From Salmonirosea sp038204185 (lineage in GTDB: Bacteria > Bacteroidota > Bacteroidia > Cytophagales > Spirosomataceae): 32,041 bases of DNA. Below are positions 16,467 through 26,198 of the stretch, piece after piece. The notes beneath the pieces were generated by a model. The model did no database searches, was not told the origin of the DNA, and saw only the letters and a program-made list of their open reading frames with translations. How positions within the stretch are numbered: the first letter of the stretch is position 1; each line of letters starts with the position of its first letter. The position numbers and the translations under genes are program-made. The DNA is taken from assembly GCA_038204185.1 (NCBI GenBank), contig JBBRDE010000018.1, positions 1 to 32,041 of the forward strand. Reading direction: 5' to 3'.

Positions 16467-19208
16467 ATGTGTCGAAAAACCTTTACCCTACTTTTCTTCC
16501 TGTTCGTCTCAGGGGCTATGGCTCAGAACATTCCTACGCCCAAAGAACACTTTGGTTTTGCGATCGGCGACGACTACCACCTGGCCAATTTTACCCAAAC
16601 TGAGGCCTATTTTAAAAAATTAGCGGCTGCCTCTGACCGCATGGAGCTTACTAGCATCGGGCAGACCGAAGAAGGCCGGAACCAGTACATGTTCATCGTA
16701 TCTTCGCCCGAAAATCTAAAGAACCTGGCGAGGTATAAAGAAATTTCCCAGAAATTAGCCCGGGCCGAAAATGTGACCGAAACTGATGCCAGAGCCCTGG
16801 CCAACGAGGGGAAGGCGATCGTGTGGATCGATGGCGGCTTGCATGCCACCGAAACGGTCGGCATTCATCAATTGATCGAGACAGCCTACAACCTGGCTAG
16901 TCGGAAAGATGCCGAAACTCTGAATATCCTGGATCATGTAATTATTCTCCTCACCCACGCCAATCCGGACGGTCAGGAGCTGGTGAGCAACTGGTACATG
17001 CGCGAGTCGGATTCCAAGAAACGATCATTGGAATTTCTGCCTCGCCTGTATCAGAAGTACATCGGACACGATAACAACCGTGATTTTTACATCATGAATA
17101 TGAAGGAGTCCCAGAACATGGGACGACAGCTGTTCGTGGAATGGATCCCCCAGATCATGTACAACCACCATCAGCGTGGTCCGGCCGGATCGGTGCTCGC
17201 GGGGCCGCCCTACCGCGATCCGTTCAATTACGTGTTTGATCCACTGATGGTGACGGGAATCGATGCCCTCGGAGCCGCTATGTACAACCGCCTGAATGCG
17301 GAAGATAAGCCGGGCTATACGCGCCACGACGGTTCTACCTTTTCGACCTGGTACAACGGTGGCCTGCGTACTACCACCCATTTTCACAACATGATCGGTC
17401 TGCTCACCGAAATTATTGGTAATCCCACGCCCGACACGATCCCGTTGGTACCAGAGCGCCTGATTCCCAACAACAATACGCCCAATCCGGTCCTGCCCCA
17501 ACCCTGGTATTTCCGGCAGTCCATCGACTATTCTTTGTCATTGAACTGGGCCGTGCTCGACTATGCGGCGCGTCACCACGATCAGCTGCTGTACAATATC
17601 TACCACATGGGGCGAAGCTCTATCGAACGGGGTAGCAAAGACTACTGGACACCCTACCCCAGTAGGATCGATGCGATCACCGAGGCTGCCAAAGCCAGCA
17701 GGAAGGATGGGCAAAGCGCGCAACCTATCCCCATGAGCGCCTACGATGCTGTCCTGAAAAAACCGTCGCTCCGCGATCCGCGGGGTTATATCATCCCGGC
17801 AGATCAGAGCGATTTTCCTACCGCTGTAAAATTTGTGAATGCCCTAATCAAAACGGGTATTCAGATTCATAGAGCCACCGCTCCTTTCACCGTAGCCGGG
17901 AAACGTTATCCGTCCGGTTCGTATGTCGTTAAGTCGGCCCAGGCCTTTCGTCCCCATATCCTGGATATGTTCGAGCCGCAGGATTACCCTAATGATTTTC
18001 AGTATCAGGGTGGCCCTCCGGTGCGGCCCTACGATGCGGCGGGCTGGACGCTGGCGTACCAGATGGGCGTAAACTTCGACCGGCAGCTTGATGACTTCAC
18101 GGGACCCTTCGCGCCTATTCCCTACGGAGAGCTTCAGCAACCGGAGGGTACCCTGCCCACCACAAGGGCGACCAATGGGTACGGACTGAGCGCCAGGAGC
18201 AACAGTTCGTTCGTGGCTGTCAATGACCTACTGGCCGCCGGAGTCAGCGTTAGCCGCCTGACGACACCCGGTCCAAATCAGGGCGATTTCTACGTACCGG
18301 CCAGTACGAAAGCCACTACCATCCTTGAAAAATCGTCGAAGGAGCTAGGAATTCACGTGGAGGCAATGGCTAAAAAACCTGCCGCCACGGTCTTGGATGC
18401 CATCAAGCCCCGTCGCATTGCGCTTTGGGACGGGTATGGTGGATCGATGCCTTCGGGCTGGGTTCGCTGGATTATGGAGCAGTACCATTTTCCCATGGCG
18501 CAATTGTTCGCCAAAGAAATTGATGCGGGCGAGCTGCGAAAAAAATACGACGTCATCGTGTTTGTGACCCGCGCCATCCCCGGTTCGTCGGGTGAGACAG
18601 GTTCCAGAAATTACAACCGCCGCGAACCCAAAACGGACGAAATACCCACGGAATACCACGCGGCTATGGGCAGTATTTCGGTTAAAAACTCGATTCCCGC
18701 ACTGAAAAATTTTATGGAAGCGGGCGGTACCGTTGTCACGATCGGTAGCAGTGCCAGTCTGGCAACGCACCTGGGCCTGCCCGTTCGGGATGCGCTGGTT
18801 GAAATGACAGCCGCTGGCAAAGAGCGTCCTTTGCCCGGCGAGAAATATTATATCCCGGGGAGTATTCTGCAGGTGGAGGTAGACACCACCCACCGGGCCG
18901 CCTGGGGTATGAAGTCTAAAACAGACGTGTACTTTGACGATAGCCCTGTTTTCACGATCGCACCTGATGCTTTGGCGAAGGGAAGCATCAAGCCGCTCGC
19001 GTGGTTTCCCACCGATAAGCCCCTGCGCAGTGGTTGGGCGTGGGGACAGGCTTACCTACAAGGGGGCGTAACGGCCTTTGAGGCGTCTGTTGGCTCGGGT
19101 AAGTTGTTGGTTTACGGCCCCGAGATTACTTTCCGGGCGCAGGCTCACGGCACATTCAAGTTCCTTTTCAATCAACTGTACACCTCGGGTGATTCGCCCC
19201 GGCTTTGA
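16467..19208 (+). CDS. Secreted M14-family zinc carboxypeptidase-like protein
   Basis: 913 residues from ATG 16467, which begins a signal peptide (MCRKTFTLLFFLFVSGAMAQ); an upstream TTG at 16422 would add 15 residues and spoil it. The M14 zinc-binding HxxE is His126-Ala-Thr-Glu129 in IDGGLHATETVG, with the third ligand likely in MYNHHQRGP (His234/235). NPDGQE and HDNNRDFY are family landmarks for substrate carboxylate binding. The remaining ~500 residues form a second region ending with a probable class I glutamine amidotransferase-like fold (YDVIVFVTR, FMEAGGTVVTIGSSA), a common layout in long bacterial M14 proteins. It would trim peptides outside the cytoplasm. It precedes the sulfatases but is separated by 334 bases. 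Confidence 0.92.
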   Translation: MCRKTFTLLFFLFVSGAMAQNIPTPKEHFGFAIGDDYHLANFTQTEAYFKKLAAASDRMELTSIGQTEEGRNQYMFIVSSPENLKNLARYKEISQKLARAENVTETDARALANEGKAIVWIDGGLHATETVGIHQLIETAYNLASRKDAETLNILDHVIILLTHANPDGQELVSNWYMRESDSKKRSLEFLPRLYQKYIGHDNNRDFYIMNMKESQNMGRQLFVEWIPQIMYNHHQRGPAGSVLAGPPYRDPFNYVFDPLMVTGIDALGAAMYNRLNAEDKPGYTRHDGSTFSTWYNGGLRTTTHFHNMIGLLTEIIGNPTPDTIPLVPERLIPNNNTPNPVLPQPWYFRQSIDYSLSLNWAVLDYAARHHDQLLYNIYHMGRSSIERGSKDYWTPYPSRIDAITEAAKASRKDGQSAQPIPMSAYDAVLKKPSLRDPRGYIIPADQSDFPTAVKFVNALIKTGIQIHRATAPFTVAGKRYPSGSYVVKSAQAFRPHILDMFEPQDYPNDFQYQGGPPVRPYDAAGWTLAYQMGVNFDRQLDDFTGPFAPIPYGELQQPEGTLPTTRATNGYGLSARSNSSFVAVNDLLAAGVSVSRLTTPGPNQGDFYVPASTKATTILEKSSKELGIHVEAMAKKPAATVLDAIKPRRIALWDGYGGSMPSGWVRWIMEQYHFPMAQLFAKEIDAGELRKKYDVIVFVTRAIPGSSGETGSRNYNRREPKTDEIPTEYHAAMGSISVKNSIPALKNFMEAGGTVVTIGSSASLATHLGLPVRDALVEMTAAGKERPLPGEKYYIPGSILQVEVDTTHRAAWGMKSKTDVYFDDSPVFTIAPDALAKGSIKPLAWFPTDKPLRSGWAWGQAYLQGGVTAFEASVGSGKLLVYGPEITFRAQAHGTFKFLFNQLYTSGDSPRL

Positions 19209-19542
19209 TTCATTAGTGATGGTGTATTATCATCTCATGAAAAAGTAGGTGGACTTCCTAGGGCTCACTGCGCTATTCTTGATGGCTTGACGGGGCCCCG
19301 TCCTTTTGCAAACCAGTGATAAAAGCAAGGGTGATGGAGGCTTGTTTCTGATGTATCCACGGTTAAATAAACTCCTCCCTTGTCTTTGCTATGGATAGAT
19401 GCTCTTATGTACCTGCAAAGGACAGACGTTAAAGGGTAGGATGCCTGAACGAAGCTGACCAGTTTACAGAAAGTGAGTAAATGCGGTTTTGCTGATAGCA
19501 GGAGTGAAAGGATATTTCCCATTGTTAAAACGCTTGATACCC
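19209..19542. other. Non-coding gap between M14 gene and sulfatase cluster
   Basis: 334 bases with no credible gene. It contains a perfect 14-bp palindrome, GACGGGGCCCCGTC (19289-19302), followed by CTTTT, which could form a weak terminator hairpin for the M14 gene. TGTCTTTGC (19381-19389) is one base from the -7 box TAnnTTTG, about 154 bases before the first sulfatase; a suitable -33 box was not seen. The sulfatase promoter is presumably in this gap. Confidence 0.35.
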
Positions 19543-20910
19543 ATGAACTTCCCTCTATTTGCCTCTTTTACACTGCTTTGCTTACAGGTACTGAGTAGTA
19601 CCCTGGGTAATAAGCCAAAGGTTGTAGAGCCGAATGCCGCCACCAAACCCAACATCATCCTGATCCTGAGCGACGATGCGGGCTATGCTGATTTTGGCTT
19701 CCAGAGCGATCGCTTCATTGCCACCCCGAACATTGACCGGATCGCACGCGAGGGGGTGAAATTTACGGATGCCTACGTTACAGCGGCGGTGTGCGCACCC
19801 TCCCGCGCCGGACTGCTTACGGGTATGAATCAAGCCGAATTCGGCAACGTGGGAAACTTCATCAAGGGCGTGAAGTACACCATTCCCCAAGAGGACTACG
19901 GAATACCACAAAACATAAAACTAATCGGAGACCACCTGCATCCACTAGGCTACATCAATGGAATCATCGGCAAGTGGCATGAGGGCTTTTCGAAACCCTA
20001 CCACCCCAACAGCCGGGGATTCGACTATTTTTGGGGCTTCCTCTGGGGCAGCAGCAACTATTTTCCGGGTACCGCTGTGGAGGTGGAGGAAAACGGCAAA
20101 CCCGTGGATGCCAAATCAATCCCGTACATGACCGATGCCATCGGCGACCACGCCGTCGAGTTCATTGAGAGGCAGCAGAAACAGCCGTTCTTCCTGTATG
20201 TGTCATTTAACGCGGTGCATACGCCTTTACAGGCTAAAAAAGAGGATATTGAGCGCTATCAGGAAACGTTCAGGGATCCCATAAGACTGAAAAATGCGGC
20301 CATGACCCATTCTCTGGATCATAATGTAGGGCGGATTTTTACCCAACTGGAAAAACTGAATTTGCTTGAAAATACCATCATGATCTTCCTGAACGACAAC
20401 GGCGGTCAGAAAACCACCCTGCATGCTGATAACTACCCCCTTCGGGGCATGAAGAGCGACCCCTACGAAGGGGGAATACGGGTACCCCTGGCCATGCGCT
20501 GGCCCGCGAAAATAAAAGCAGGGAAAGTCTGTGGCTCGATCGCCAGTTCGCTGGACATACTGCCCACCCTGCTGGCCGAAGCTGGAGGGAAAGCTTCTCC
20601 CAAACTGAAAGGCAGAAATTTGGTCGAAATGGCTCGTTCGGAATCCAGATTACCCGATACCCGCACTTTGTACTGGAAGTTAGGCGAAGGGAGAGGAGCA
20701 TTGCGACAGGGGGGGTGGAAGCTGGTTTTCAATCCTGGAAAAGCACCTGAATTGTATAATCTAAGAAAAGACATTGGCGAGACGAACGACCTACGAGAAT
20801 CGGAAATCAAAACAGCCAAAAGCTTGCTTGCCCGATACGATGCCTGGCTTAGCAAATTACCTGCGGAACGGTTCAAACCCATTAGAAGCACGGAAGCCAG
20901 TGTAGACTAA
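19543..20910 (+). CDS. Exported sulfatase 1 (formylglycine-dependent, S1 family)
   Basis: 455 residues from ATG 19543, which starts a signal peptide (MNFPLFASFTLLCLQVLSS); a TTG at 19489 is also in frame but unlikely. The sulfatase signature is VCAPSRAGLLTG, where Cys84 must be converted to formylglycine. Calcium ligands include Asp44/Asp45 (LSDDAGYADFG) and the late DNGGQ; GKWHEG supplies active-site Lys/His. It hydrolyses sulfate esters, probably on glycans, in the periplasm. GGIRVPLAMRWPAKIKAG is typical of arylsulfatase A-like members. It leads a cluster of three sulfatases, with 39 bases to the next gene, so co-transcription is likely. The sugar and position of the sulfate are unknown. 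Confidence 0.93.
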   Translation: MNFPLFASFTLLCLQVLSSTLGNKPKVVEPNAATKPNIILILSDDAGYADFGFQSDRFIATPNIDRIAREGVKFTDAYVTAAVCAPSRAGLLTGMNQAEFGNVGNFIKGVKYTIPQEDYGIPQNIKLIGDHLHPLGYINGIIGKWHEGFSKPYHPNSRGFDYFWGFLWGSSNYFPGTAVEVEENGKPVDAKSIPYMTDAIGDHAVEFIERQQKQPFFLYVSFNAVHTPLQAKKEDIERYQETFRDPIRLKNAAMTHSLDHNVGRIFTQLEKLNLLENTIMIFLNDNGGQKTTLHADNYPLRGMKSDPYEGGIRVPLAMRWPAKIKAGKVCGSIASSLDILPTLLAEAGGKASPKLKGRNLVEMARSESRLPDTRTLYWKLGEGRGALRQGGWKLVFNPGKAPELYNLRKDIGETNDLRESEIKTAKSLLARYDAWLSKLPAERFKPIRSTEASVD

Positions 20911-20949
20911 TCGCGTTTCATATGGCAAAAATAATTTTGAGAGTATAGG

Positions 20950-22467
20950 ATGAGATACCTTCTGCTTCTGCTTCTGGTCCTGCCCGGACTGGGTTTTACA
21001 CAAAAAAGTCAAAAGCCCAACATCCTGTTTATCCTATCCGACGACCATACCTCCCAGGCCTGGGGTATTTACGGAGGTATTTTGCAGGATTATGTCAAGA
21101 ACGACAACATCCAATGGCTGGCTGATCATGGCGTAGTACTTACTAATGCCTTCTGCACCAATTCTATCTGTGTGCCTAGCCGGGCAGCAATCATGACCGG
21201 CCAGTATAGCCACCGGAACGGCGTGTACGAGCTGGACGATGCCTTCGAGCCCGACAGCATGAATTTTGCCAAACTACTGCAAAAGAACGGCTACCAGACA
21301 GCCATTGTGGGCAAGTGGCACCTTAAGAAAGAACCAACCGGATTTGACTACTACATGGTACTGCCCGGCCAGGGGCGGTACGTCGACCCTATTCTGAAAA
21401 CCAAAGACAACTGGCAGGATGGCAACGCCGGAGGTAAGCCCTACACGGGTTTTTCTACCGATGTGATTGCCGACCAGTCGATTGAATGGTTAAAAAATCG
21501 CAAAAAGGATCAGCCATTCTACCTTTCCACTCATTTCAAAGCGACCCACGAACCTTACGACTATCCCGAGCGCCACAAAGATTTCCTGGAAAATGTAGAG
21601 CTGCCCTACCCCGCCAACTTTGCAGACTGGGGAGCGGCTACCACGGGACGTACCCACGACGGCTGGCCGCTTGATATTCTGAGCAAGCGCTATGAGGCTC
21701 AAACGGGGAAATTTTATCCGGGCACCTCTTTTTCGTTGGCGGGTCTTGACTCGCTGGCGGCCCGGAAAAAGACCTACCAGAAACTGGTCAAGGATTTCCT
21801 GCGGGCGGGTGCAGCCATCGATGACAACATTGGCAAGTTGATCGCTTACCTGCGCGAAAGCGGTGAATTGGACAACACCATTATCATATACACGGCTGAC
21901 CAGGGCTATTTTCTCGGTGAACACGGTTTTTTTGACAAACGCTTCATCTACGAACAGTCGCTGCGGATGCCTTTTGTGATCTCCTACCCTAAGGAACTCA
22001 AAGCGGGACGGAGGATCGACGATAATATTCTGAACATTGATTTTCCTTCCTTATTTTTAGATTATGCCGGAGTAAAACAGCCCGAGTCCATGCAGGGACG
22101 GAGTTTTCGAAAAAACCTGTCAGGCAATACCCCCAAAGACTGGCGGAAGGATATGTACTACCGCTACTGGAGCAACGAATCCAATCGGCCCGCTCATTAT
22201 GGTATACGCACGGATCGCTACAAGCTGGCGTTTTTCTACGGTCAAAGCCGCACCAAAACCGAGCGTGACAAGATGAAATACCCGCCGGGCTGGGAATTTT
22301 ACGACTTGAAAAAGGATCCCGGCGAGGACCACAATGCCATTGCTGATCCACAATATCAAACGATTATCAAACAATTAAAAACCAGACTCAAGACTATAAA
22401 ATCCCAAACTGGGGATGGCGAAGAGGCTAATAAAACCATCCAGAAAATAATAGACGAAAACAATTAA
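20950..22467 (+). CDS. Exported sulfatase 2 (formylglycine-dependent, S1 family)
   Basis: 505 residues with a signal peptide (MRYLLLLLLVLPGLGFTQ). The catalytic motif is SICVPSRAAIMTGQYSHRNGV with Cys74; metal ligands include Asp31/Asp32 (LSDDHTS) and a late ADQGYFLGEHGFFDKR. GKWHLKK is conserved. The wording around the active site (NAFCTNSICVPSRA and DQGYFLGEHG) resembles the heparan N-sulfatase/N-acetylglucosamine-6-sulfatase side of the S1 family, so a glycosaminoglycan- or mucin-like substrate is possible. This substrate idea is inference from remembered patterns. It is second in the cluster, 39 bases after sulfatase 1 and 22 before sulfatase 3. Confidence 0.93.
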   Translation: MRYLLLLLLVLPGLGFTQKSQKPNILFILSDDHTSQAWGIYGGILQDYVKNDNIQWLADHGVVLTNAFCTNSICVPSRAAIMTGQYSHRNGVYELDDAFEPDSMNFAKLLQKNGYQTAIVGKWHLKKEPTGFDYYMVLPGQGRYVDPILKTKDNWQDGNAGGKPYTGFSTDVIADQSIEWLKNRKKDQPFYLSTHFKATHEPYDYPERHKDFLENVELPYPANFADWGAATTGRTHDGWPLDILSKRYEAQTGKFYPGTSFSLAGLDSLAARKKTYQKLVKDFLRAGAAIDDNIGKLIAYLRESGELDNTIIIYTADQGYFLGEHGFFDKRFIYEQSLRMPFVISYPKELKAGRRIDDNILNIDFPSLFLDYAGVKQPESMQGRSFRKNLSGNTPKDWRKDMYYRYWSNESNRPAHYGIRTDRYKLAFFYGQSRTKTERDKMKYPPGWEFYDLKKDPGEDHNAIADPQYQTIIKQLKTRLKTIKSQTGDGEEANKTIQKIIDENN

Positions 22468-22489
22468 TAGCGTAATCAAATTCTTCCTC

Positions 22490-23929
22490 ATGATTCTCAA
22501 GAACAAAATACTTTTGTTGGCTACACTGGCTGCGTGTATCTGCTCCTTACTGGCCTTTCGCTTTTCCAAGGAAAATAGCCCTCCTGGCCCGCCCAACGTA
22601 GTATTGGTCTATATTGATGATATGGGCTTCGGGGATATTGGCCGTACCGGGGCGGTAGGCTACACCACGCCCCATTTTGACGACATGGCCGCCAAGGGGA
22701 TGTTCTTTTCCAACTACTATACGCCCCAGGCGGTTTGCACGGCTTCGCGGGCGGGGCTGTTGACGGGCTGCTACCCCAACCGCATCGGGTTTGCGGGCGC
22801 CACCGACCATTCTGCCAAGACCGGGATTAACGCCGATGAGGAAACGATTGCCGAATTGCTGAAGGCCAAAGGCTACGCCACGGCGGCTTTTGGTAAGTGG
22901 CACCTGGGATTCCAGAAGCAGTTTTTACCCCCCAATCACGGCTTCGACGAGTACTTCGGAATTCCGTATTCCAACGACATGTGGCCCAACCACCCGGTCA
23001 ACAAAAATTACTATCCACCGCTACCCCTGATAGAGGGACTTGACGTGATAGCTAAGAACCCGGATCAGAGCCAGTTTACGACTAATTTTACAGAAAGGAC
23101 CATCAGTTTTATCAAAAAAAACAAGGACAAACCTTTCTTCGCCTACGTGGCCCATCCCATGCCGCACGTACCCCTGTTCGTATCGGACAAGTTCAAGGGG
23201 AAATCGCAGCAGGGCTTGTACGGCGATGTGATCATGGAACTGGACTGGAGCATCGGCCAAATCCGCAAGACGCTGAAAGACCTGAATCTGGATAAGAACA
23301 CGCTCCTGATAGTCACGTCCGATAACGGACCCTGGCTCTCGTACGGTAACCATGCGGGTAGTGCGGGCGGCTTCCGGGAAGGCAAGGGTACCACCTTCGA
23401 GGGCGGACACCGGGTACCCTGCCTGATGGAATGGACGGGCGTAATTCCGGCGGGAAAGGTATCAAACAATATGGCGGCGGGCATGGACATGCTGCCCACC
23501 ATCGTGGAGGCCACCGGAGCGGCTTTACCCAGGAAAAAAATCGATGGCGTAAGCCTGTTGGCCAATCTTAAAGGGAACCTGTCTGTCAAGCCCCGGGAAA
23601 CTTTTCTGTTTTATTACCGTCGAAACAGTCTGGAAGCCGTGCGGCACGGCGACTGGAAACTGGTTTTTGCCCATCCCGGCCGTACCAACGAGGGATTCAA
23701 GCCCGGAAAGGATGGGCAGTCGGGCGGAGGCAATGAAAATTTCAACCATCAGGGCGGCTTGTACGACTTGCGGCGTGACCCCGGTGAGCGTTACAATGTA
23801 CAGTTCGATTACCCCGAAGTGACGGCCGAACTGATGAAAATCGCAGATGAAGCTCGGAAGGATTTGGGTGACGACTTGACCGATAGCCCCGGTAAAAACC
23901 GCAGGCCCATTGGTAGAGTAAGTGAGTAA
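22490..23929 (+). CDS. Exported sulfatase 3 with C-T-A-S-R active site
   Basis: 479 residues with a signal peptide or N-terminal anchor (ILLLATLAACICSLLAF). The active-site motif reads VCTASRAGLLTG: Cys83 is kept but the usual Pro of C-x-P-S-R is Ala85. The family consensus allows Pro or Ala here, so formylglycine maturation is still expected. Asp43/Asp44 (VYIDDMGFGDIG), GKWHLGF and SDNGPWLSYGNHAGSAG complete the arylsulfatase A-like pattern. A Gly-rich insertion (KDGQSGGGNENFNHQGG) precedes the C-terminal domain. It is the last gene of the cluster; its stop is 15 bases from the stop of the converging metallophosphoesterase gene, leaving no room for a long terminator. Confidence 0.93.
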   Translation: MILKNKILLLATLAACICSLLAFRFSKENSPPGPPNVVLVYIDDMGFGDIGRTGAVGYTTPHFDDMAAKGMFFSNYYTPQAVCTASRAGLLTGCYPNRIGFAGATDHSAKTGINADEETIAELLKAKGYATAAFGKWHLGFQKQFLPPNHGFDEYFGIPYSNDMWPNHPVNKNYYPPLPLIEGLDVIAKNPDQSQFTTNFTERTISFIKKNKDKPFFAYVAHPMPHVPLFVSDKFKGKSQQGLYGDVIMELDWSIGQIRKTLKDLNLDKNTLLIVTSDNGPWLSYGNHAGSAGGFREGKGTTFEGGHRVPCLMEWTGVIPAGKVSNNMAAGMDMLPTIVEATGAALPRKKIDGVSLLANLKGNLSVKPRETFLFYYRRNSLEAVRHGDWKLVFAHPGRTNEGFKPGKDGQSGGGNENFNHQGGLYDLRRDPGERYNVQFDYPEVTAELMKIADEARKDLGDDLTDSPGKNRRPIGRVSE

Positions 23930-23944
23930 ATTGATACCTATTTT

Positions 23945-24814
23945 TTATTTGGGGGGAAGGGGCCAAGTGGATGCTATTTCACCTTGGAGTAGCGCTACCC
24001 CCTGCAACGCCTTCTCCGCCTCCGGCAGAATCTCACAATTATCCCAAATCCCCGTCAGTAACGTTTGGGCGTAAGCATCGGGGAGTTCGTTTTCCCGCAT
24101 GAGCTGATTGGCCAGAATGTTATCGTAGGTGAAGGATTCAAAAGTATAGGAGAATTCTCCTTCCGTGTCGTCCAGCAGCAGGTACCACACGCGGGGGGTA
24201 CCCTCGTTGGCGGGCATTCCGATCACGCCGGCGTTGAGCCAGTAATGGTCGTTTTGTTCGGTGGAAAAAGGTATCCCGGCGTGGCCCGCCAGTATGACAT
24301 CCGTGGCGGTGGCCTGGAAATGCTTTTCCTTGGTAGCCCAGGAGGTAGAAGCAAAAACGAATTCTGACACCTGATCGGGGGAGCCGTGGACAACGGCTAC
24401 GGATTTTCCGGCGTAGGTAAAGTGCAGACACTGAGGTAAATCCGCCATCCAGCGCACCGAATCGTCCGATAGCGAACGAACAGCATAGGGAAACCAGTTC
24501 CTGGAAAATAGGTCGCAGCGCCCGCCTTCGGTGTAGTTGCAGCCGCAGTCATCTTCACCGCTGACGATGTTTTGCTCTACATTGCCCGAAATGCAGGGAA
24601 TGCCCCACAACTTTACCAGCTGCACCGATTCTTCGGGTTGGGCGCAGTACCCGACCACATCGCCTGTACAGATGATGTTTTGGGGCGGGATGCTTAGCCG
24701 CTCGGCGATTCTTTGTAGTTCCGACAGCGCCTGAAAATTGGAATAGGGTCCACCAAAAACCAGAAGCTTGCCGTGAAGCGTACCAAGATGTCGGGTGGAA
24801 GAAGGATTATTCAT
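23945..24814 (-). CDS. Metallophosphoesterase-like protein lacking the first metal motif
   Basis: 289 residues, no signal peptide. The calcineurin-like fold is suggested by ICTGDVVGYCAQP (Gly51-Asp52), SGNVEQN (77-82), VVHGSP and LAGHAGIPF. The usual first motif D-x-H-G-N is replaced by VFGGPYSNFQAL (residues 19-30), so the Asp and His that normally bind metal are missing. I recall the same FGGPYSN variant in proteins from other bacteria, so this may be a subfamily trait rather than decay. A Cys cluster (Cys90, Cys92, Cys100 in DDCGCNYTEGGRC) might bind a metal. Its ATG overlaps the TGA of the symporter gene (24811-24814), so the two are translationally coupled. Substrate unknown. Confidence 0.85.
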   Translation of the reverse strand: MNNPSSTRHLGTLHGKLLVFGGPYSNFQALSELQRIAERLSIPPQNIICTGDVVGYCAQPEESVQLVKLWGIPCISGNVEQNIVSGEDDCGCNYTEGGRCDLFSRNWFPYAVRSLSDDSVRWMADLPQCLHFTYAGKSVAVVHGSPDQVSEFVFASTSWATKEKHFQATATDVILAGHAGIPFSTEQNDHYWLNAGVIGMPANEGTPRVWYLLLDDTEGEFSYTFESFTYDNILANQLMRENELPDAYAQTLLTGIWDNCEILPEAEKALQGVALLQGEIASTWPLPPK

Positions 24815-26160
24815 GCGGTTTTTTTGCCAAAAATAGCACTTATCCCAAATACCGAAAAACAGTACACGGAGGTAATGAAATTGGCACTGAGAAGTGCCGC
24901 GTATTTGCCTTCGGTGAAGAGTAGGTACTCAGGTAGGGCGATGAAAGATAGGGTGCCCCCCAGCAACAACCCACCCACCACCGACAGGTGAAAGGCAAGG
25001 CGGGGTACCTTCGCATTCCAGAAAAGGAACACGGGGGCTAGTCCCAATACGATGGTGCCGCTGATGGTCGTCGCGGAGAGAATGGTAGGGTCGAAGAAAA
25101 CGGGGATGGTACCCAGAACGGTCAGCACCACCATCGCCAGCCGTCCCGTGGATACCTTGGGCATGGGTGAGCGGCTCAGGTCGACGCTTACGAGTTTGGA
25201 GAACGAAGCCATTGCCGAATCCAGCGTAGACGAAGCGGAGGTGACCATGATGAGGTTCATTAACAGCAGCATCGGGGCACCGAAGTACCGGGCTGCGGCC
25301 ACAGGCGCTTCGCCTTCCAGGCCCTGCAAACGGGCGAAAATTCCCACAAAACTGAAAAATACGATGCACAGCGCTCCGATGAGGCCCGCCCATAGGTAGG
25401 ATTTTAGCGTCGTTTTAGGATCAGAAATAAAGCCCCTGTCGGTCAGGACGGGATCGTGGAAAGGGTAGCTGAAACATTGGATCACCGCCACCAACAACAG
25501 GTCGAGGCCGTGGGCCAGGTCCCAGGTTCCACTTGTGACGAAAGACTGAATACCCCCTTCCTGCGCAGGAAAAATGAAGCCTAAAATGACGACCAGAAGT
25601 ACCACGAACAGCGCCATTTGAATCACGTCGGTCATGATCGAACTGCTCATCCCGCCTTTGAGGGTGTAGGCTAATGTAAGAAGTGTGAAAACCACAATGG
25701 CCACGTAGTAGGGTAGGGTACCCGTAGCGCCGAAGTAGCTGCCAATAACGATGGTGTTCGACCAGATTTCATTGTATAAGCGAATGATAATCAGGAAAGT
25801 AAATACTACAATTGCCCCACGCCCAAACTTGGTCTCCAGAAAATGGTGAATGCTGAGGTACCCCCCTTTGGTGCGCAATCGGATGATGACCAGTCCTGCT
25901 ACCACGAACGACAGGTAGTAGCCCGCATAGGCTACCCCACCAACCAGTCCGAAGCTTTGACCCAAATTGGCGGCATTGGTAATGGACTTGGCAAAAAGCC
26001 ACGAAATCACCAGACTACTCGTCAGGAACAGCGCATTGGGTGCCCGCTCCCGGCGACTCCCCCGGAAGAATTCAGAAGCAGTGCGGGCCAGCGGAGCCAC
26101 AAAGTACAGCCCTACGCTGGAACCCAGCACAAGAAGCCATTGGAGGATGGTGACGGTCAT
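24811..26160 (-). CDS. Sodium:solute symporter (SSS family)
   Basis: 449 residues with roughly 12-13 hydrophobic segments spread over the whole length, as expected for the SSS/LeuT-fold transporters that couple Na+ entry to uptake of sugars, organic acids, nucleobases or similar solutes. VTSASSTLDSAMASFSKLVSVDL matches the Na+-binding region of TM8 in this family (Ser/Thr cluster). GGMSSSIMTDVIQM in the middle is another landmark. The substrate cannot be read from sequence. It overlaps the metallophosphoesterase gene by 4 bases, and lies 103 bases downstream of the SusD gene with a hairpin-forming repeat between them. Confidence 0.92.
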   Translation of the reverse strand: MTVTILQWLLVLGSSVGLYFVAPLARTASEFFRGSRRERAPNALFLTSSLVISWLFAKSITNAANLGQSFGLVGGVAYAGYYLSFVVAGLVIIRLRTKGGYLSIHHFLETKFGRGAIVVFTFLIIIRLYNEIWSNTIVIGSYFGATGTLPYYVAIVVFTLLTLAYTLKGGMSSSIMTDVIQMALFVVLLVVILGFIFPAQEGGIQSFVTSGTWDLAHGLDLLLVAVIQCFSYPFHDPVLTDRGFISDPKTTLKSYLWAGLIGALCIVFFSFVGIFARLQGLEGEAPVAAARYFGAPMLLLMNLIMVTSASSTLDSAMASFSKLVSVDLSRSPMPKVSTGRLAMVVLTVLGTIPVFFDPTILSATTISGTIVLGLAPVFLFWNAKVPRLAFHLSVVGGLLLGGTLSFIALPEYLLFTEGKYAALLSANFITSVYCFSVFGISAIFGKKTA

Positions 26161-26198
26161 TTTCTAGTAATCAATGAGTGACGGGGCAGCCCGCGCTG

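Noticed and set aside
16467..23929. M14 gene and sulfatases considered as one polysaccharide utilisation locus
   Set aside because: A 334-base gap separates them, and no SusC/SusD pair, glycosidase or regulator is present in the cluster.
22490..23929. Third sulfatase considered inactive because of the Pro to Ala change
   Set aside because: Ala at this position is within the known maturation consensus, and all other active-site landmarks are present.
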